From Natronohydrobacter sp. (lineage in GTDB: Bacteria; Pseudomonadota; Alphaproteobacteria; Rhodobacterales; Rhodobacteraceae): a stretch of 12,922 nucleotides of DNA. The notes beneath the pieces are model-generated. The model had not been told where the DNA came from. It saw only the letters and a list, made by a program, of their open reading frames with translations, and searched no databases. Below, in pieces: positions 12,420-12,922 of this stretch. Position numbers and translations under genes: made by a program. Each line of letters begins with the position of its first letter. Position 1 is the stretch's first letter. The stretch is taken from positions 1 to 12,922 of the forward strand of contig SKSL01000138.1 in assembly GCA_007123015.1 (NCBI GenBank), written 5' to 3'.

Positions 12420-12922
12420 ATGTCGCATCCCCGTTATGCCGAACTCTGTGTGACAACGAATTTCACTTTCCTGCAGGGGGCATCGCACCCCGAGGAACTG
12501 GTGACGCGTGCCGCAGAACTGGGCCTGCACGCGATTGCGATCACGGATCGCAATTCGCTGGCCGGGGTCGTGCGCGCGCATGTGGCCCTGCGCGAACTTG
12601 CCCGCGCACAGGCCGAAGCCGTGACGATCCGCTCGCAGCGTCAGACGGATACCTCCAGCCGCCAGACCGATACTGGCGCGGCCCTGCCCGCCCCTTCCGG
12701 CCCGCTGCCGCGTCTGATCGTGGGTGCGCGGCTGGTTCTGCGCGACAGTCCTGTGGAATGGCTGGCCCTGCCTGTGAACCGCGCAGGCTATGCGCGGCTG
12801 TCACAGCTTCTGAGCCTTGGCAAGCGGCGCGCGCCCAAGGGCGAATGCTACCTTGATCAGGCCGATCTGCTGGCGCATGGGGCAGATATGGTGCTGATCG
12901 CTCTGGCACCGATAAAGGGGGC
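12420..12922 (+). CDS. dnaE2: Error-prone DNA polymerase DnaE2 / ImuC (partial, 3' end outside window)
   Basis: DnaE2 is the SOS-induced C-family polymerase that, with ImuA and ImuB, performs mutagenic translesion synthesis. Only the first 167 codons of a protein usually above 1,000 residues are present, covering the N-terminal PHP domain: MSHPRYAELCVTTNFTFLQG, then ASHPEELVTRAAELGLHAIA, ITDRNSLAGVVRAH and PRLIVGARLVLRD. Replicative DnaE proteins carry HxH near the first strand; here the equivalent stretch reads CVTTN, as in non-catalytic PHP domains. Residues about 64-98 form a Ser/Thr/Gln/Pro-rich stretch with a repeated RQTDT, longer than I expect at this place. ATG 12420 has a modest GAGAAG (12411-12416) ahead. 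A competing ATG at 12395 is in another frame and does not give a polymerase sequence. The gene is controlled by the LexA box at 12380-12394. imuA and imuB are not upstream; the neighbour is the NYN RNase gene. Confidence 0.93.
   Translation, partial: MSHPRYAELCVTTNFTFLQGASHPEELVTRAAELGLHAIAITDRNSLAGVVRAHVALRELARAQAEAVTIRSQRQTDTSSRQTDTGAALPAPSGPLPRLIVGARLVLRDSPVEWLALPVNRAGYARLSQLLSLGKRRAPKGECYLDQADLLAHGADMVLIALAPIKG

Noticed and set aside
12395..12856. A 153-codon plus-strand frame starting between the LexA box and dnaE2
   Set aside because: It is out of frame with dnaE2, whose PHP-domain sequence is clear from 12420. The alternate frame yields an Arg/Cys/Ala-rich sequence typical of a shadow.

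Overview
The window looks like chromosomal DNA from a high-GC alphaproteobacterium, most likely of the Rhodobacterales/Rhodobacteraceae. Supporting signs are the strong G/C bias at third codon positions, a direct-repeat LexA box (GAAC-N7-GAAC) in front of a DnaE2 polymerase gene, and the gene set itself: a DUF2478 protein beside fdhD and a MoeA with an extra N-terminal domain. There are no insertion sequences, phage genes, CRISPR arrays, tRNAs or rRNAs. It reads as ordinary, tightly packed chromosome with one unusually well-organised molybdenum-cofactor block.

Layout, left to right. (1) The 5' four-fifths of leuC (leucine biosynthesis) on the minus strand, cut by the window edge. (2) A roughly 330-base divergent gap containing a good sigma-70-type promoter, then rsfS and rlmH on the plus strand. 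These are two ribosome-related genes overlapping by one base. (3) A LysR-type regulator gene converging on rlmH, with its intrinsic terminator abutting the rlmH stop codon. (4) A minus-strand operon, in transcription order fdhD, mobA, mobB, moeA-like fusion, in which every junction is a 4-base ATGA overlap. Together these genes insert molybdenum into molybdopterin (MoeA), attach GMP to give the bis-MGD cofactor (MobA, MobB) and sulfurate the cofactor and hand it to formate dehydrogenase (FdhD). The moeA product carries a roughly 290-residue N-terminal domain that looks like an RNase H-fold/DUF429 domain. (5) A DUF2478 gene divergent from fdhD, then a GNAT acetyltransferase gene. (6) clpB, with a heat-shock (sigma-32-like) promoter, a strong Shine-Dalgarno and a strong terminator. 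(7) A membrane-anchored NYN/PIN-fold ribonuclease gene of the Zc3h12a type. (8) The start of dnaE2 (error-prone polymerase, SOS mutagenesis) behind a LexA box, running off the right edge.

The most interesting points are the RNase H-like/MoeA fusion inside a fully translationally coupled cofactor operon, the loss of the second cysteine of the FdhD CxxC motif, the divergent DUF2478 gene that may belong to the same molybdenum process, a probable CTG start codon in rsfS, and a LexA box embedded in the dnaE2 promoter. No wholly new system is claimed. Functional statements rest on recognising families by eye, with no database search.
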